A stretch of 6,941 bases of DNA from Xanthobacteraceae bacterium (lineage in GTDB: Bacteria > Pseudomonadota > Alphaproteobacteria > Rhizobiales > Xanthobacteraceae). Location of the stretch: NCBI GenBank assembly GCA_030043175.1, contig JASHYD010000867.1:1-6941 (forward strand). Direction: 5' to 3'. A model generated the notes under the pieces. It was not told where the DNA came from and did not search any database. It saw only the letters and a list, made by a program, of their open reading frames with translations. The position numbers were made by a program, and so were the translations under genes. Below, piece after piece: positions 5,607-6,941 of this stretch (positions are counted from its first letter, which is position 1; each line of letters opens with the position of its first letter).

Positions 5607-6566
5607 ATGCCCGCGGCAAAAAGAAGGACGATGGCTTGCCGGGGCCCTCATGCGATGAACGTTGCGGGCGTCACCAAATTCTCTCTCGACGACCTGAACA
5701 GCGGCCCGCTTTCCGCCGGGTCAGTTGCCGCATTGCGGACCCATCCCCTCCTGCCGGATGCGATGTGCGCGGCAGCGGCGGCGACCGTCGCGATCACGCG
5801 CAAACCTCCCTTGATCATCAGTGATCTCGGGCGTTTTGTCATCGGCAACCTTGCGCTCTATCTGCACTACTCGCGCGATCCAACCGACCCCTGTTCCGGG
5901 CTGTCGGCCAACCGCTTGAAAGCGCTCTGCGCTGGGCAGGAGGTCTGCAGCAAGGGGCGAGCGCTCGCCGTGATGGCCTTGATGCGAAACGCCAGCGATC
6001 TCGTTCCGGCGACGTGTCAGGTCAACCAGCGGCTGCGCTTGCTCGTCCCCACCGAGAAACTCGTCAATACCTGCCGTCAATATTGGGAAGCCATTTTTCG
6101 CGGGGTGGCAGTGGTGATCCCTAAACGATCGGATGCGATAGCCGCGCTCCAGTGCGAAGAAGTTCTAGCCGCCTTCTTGCGCATCTTTGGTGGCTATTTC
6201 TGCGCCGGCATGCGCATGTTCAAGCCGGGGACGGGGCTCACTCCGTTCGCCCAACGCAACGCGGCGCTTGCCATCCTTCTCAGCCTGCTGGTGGCCTCCG
6301 AGCAAAGCCGGAGGGTGGGTTCGGCGGCTGTCGTGCGGATAGCGATCGCGGAATTTGGGCGGCGTTTTGGCGTCTCTCGGCCGCAAGTGGTGCGGGTGCT
6401 GGACAAAGCGGTCGATGCGTCACTTATCGAGCGATGCGGCCGGGACGGCCTGGAGATCATGGTGCTGCCGCATCTACGGAACGTGACCGAGGACTTCTAC
6501 GTCACGGCATTTCTGCTTTGCGACCACTACCTGCAGATGGCGCTGGATCAAGTCGGCCGCGCGTAA
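5607..6566 (+). CDS. Uncharacterised cysteine-rich protein with a C-terminal helix-turn-helix-like segment
   Basis: The product has 319 residues from the ATG at 5607; ATGs at 5631 and 5655 and a TTG at 5601 are alternatives, and none has a well-spaced ribosome binding site (AAGAAGG at 5621-5627 is too close to 5631). I do not recognise the family with confidence. Residues about 244-266 (IAEFGRRFGVSRPQVVRVL) read as a helix-turn-helix, and the following lines (LIERCGRDGLEIMVLP) fit a winged-helix wing, suggesting a DNA-binding regulator. The N-terminal two thirds are predicted helical and may bind a ligand or partner. Eleven cysteines are present, including C96-x11-C108-x5-C114, unusual for a cytoplasmic regulator and perhaps redox- or metal-sensing. 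There is no signal peptide; the hydrophobic run at about 219-231 is too short and helix-like for a certain membrane span. Two terminators follow. It may regulate the adjacent barrel gene, but that is only inferred from position. Confidence 0.7.
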   Translation: MPAAKRRTMACRGPHAMNVAGVTKFSLDDLNSGPLSAGSVAALRTHPLLPDAMCAAAAATVAITRKPPLIISDLGRFVIGNLALYLHYSRDPTDPCSGLSANRLKALCAGQEVCSKGRALAVMALMRNASDLVPATCQVNQRLRLLVPTEKLVNTCRQYWEAIFRGVAVVIPKRSDAIAALQCEEVLAAFLRIFGGYFCAGMRMFKPGTGLTPFAQRNAALAILLSLLVASEQSRRVGSAAVVRIAIAEFGRRFGVSRPQVVRVLDKAVDASLIERCGRDGLEIMVLPHLRNVTEDFYVTAFLLCDHYLQMALDQVGRA

Positions 6567-6569
6567 ACC

Positions 6570-6600
6570 AGGACCGAAAAGCGACGTACCCGGTCCTTTT
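6570..6600 (+). terminator. Intrinsic terminator 1 after the cysteine-rich protein gene
   Basis: AGGACCG (6570-6576) pairs exactly with CGGTCCT (6591-6597) around a 14-nt loop and runs into TTTT (6597-6600). It starts 4 nt after the stop codon. The T-run is short. Confidence 0.6.
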
Positions 6601-6614
6601 GGGCTGAGAGCGTC

Positions 6615-6633
6615 AGCGGGCACAGCCCGCTTT
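6615..6633 (+). terminator. Intrinsic terminator 2, tandem to the first
   Basis: AGCGGGC (6615-6621) pairs exactly with GCCCGCT (6625-6631) around the 3-nt loop ACA, with TTT at 6631-6633 followed by a C-run. The stem is tight and very GC-rich. It backs up the first hairpin and should isolate the downstream frame from this gene. Confidence 0.55.
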
Positions 6634-6758
6634 CCCCCTTTGCCTTTGACTGAAGCAATGCATATTCACGACTCCAACGTATCCCTACGATATATAACGC
6701 GGATTCCTGGGTTGACGCGCGCGGGCGAATATGGCTGGCAGCCCCCTATGCGCCAGCG

Positions 6759-6941
6759 ATGAAGTCGACGACGCGGAACCGGAGATCCGTCGTCAAGCGA
6801 TTATCGCAAGCGAGGCCTGACCGCGCATCCGCGTTGCTGCGTCGATGCTCAACGTCATTTCAAGCAAATATCAACAGCGTGGCGAGGATGCTGACGCTCG
6901 ACGATTTGGGCGAGGAACGTTTGCGCGAGCTAGGCCTGACG
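6759..6941 (+). CDS. Partial small ORF with a weak DUF1127-like tail (continues beyond right edge)
   Basis: From the ATG at 6759 the frame stays open for 61 codons to the window edge. The N-terminal part is very basic (MKSTTRNRRSVVKRLSQARP). The end, ARMLTLDDLGEERLRELGLT, resembles the short DUF1127 motif (LDDRxLxDIGLT) of small basic alphaproteobacterial proteins. No ribosome binding site precedes the ATG, and the C-terminus is not visible, so both the start and the reality of the gene are uncertain. Tandem terminators upstream imply its own promoter; the A/T-rich stretch near 6689-6698 (GATATATAAC) is the only candidate -10 region seen. Confidence 0.35.
   Translation, partial: MKSTTRNRRSVVKRLSQARPDRASALLRRCSTSFQANINSVARMLTLDDLGEERLRELGLT

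Noticed and set aside
6712..6740. TTGACG as the -35 box of a promoter for the right-edge frame
   Set aside because: No acceptable -10 box lies 16-18 bp downstream.

Overview
The window looks like chromosomal DNA from an alphaproteobacterium of the Bradyrhizobium/Rhodopseudomonas/Nitrobacter group. This is inferred from the high-GC coding style, an elongator tRNA-Met of rhizobial type, a DUF3775 protein and the rhizobial look of the BamA-like protein. No database search was run.

Left part (1-1219). A minus-strand reading frame runs off the left edge. Next to it lies a complete minus-strand tRNA-Met(CAT) with an encoded CCA and a near-consensus sigma-70-type promoter upstream. The space that follows holds a perfect 10-bp hairpin and then a plus-strand gene for a small soluble DUF3775 protein.

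Centre (1220-5400). A full-length BamA/Omp85-type outer-membrane assembly factor, with five POTRA domains and a barrel, stands alone. It lacks the rseP, lpxD and fabZ neighbours of the usual alphaproteobacterial bamA locus, so it is probably a second copy. About 600 bp without a convincing gene separates it from a gene for an outer-membrane beta-barrel of the phenol-degradation MetA type (PF13557-like). That gene appears more A/T-rich than bamA, and a nested inverted repeat follows its stop codon.

Right part (5401-6941). An unrecognised, cysteine-rich protein of about 319 residues has a helix-turn-helix-like C-terminal segment and is followed by two tandem hairpin terminators. A short frame with a weak DUF1127-like tail runs off the right edge.

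How the genes relate: the plus-strand genes are separated by gaps of 180-600 bp and do not look like one operon. BamA would fold beta-barrels such as the MetA-type protein into the outer membrane, but that is generic biochemistry and does not show a dedicated pairing. No integrase, transposase, CRISPR array or defence system was seen. The least explained items are the stand-alone BamA, the cysteine-rich putative regulator and several perfect inverted repeats between genes.
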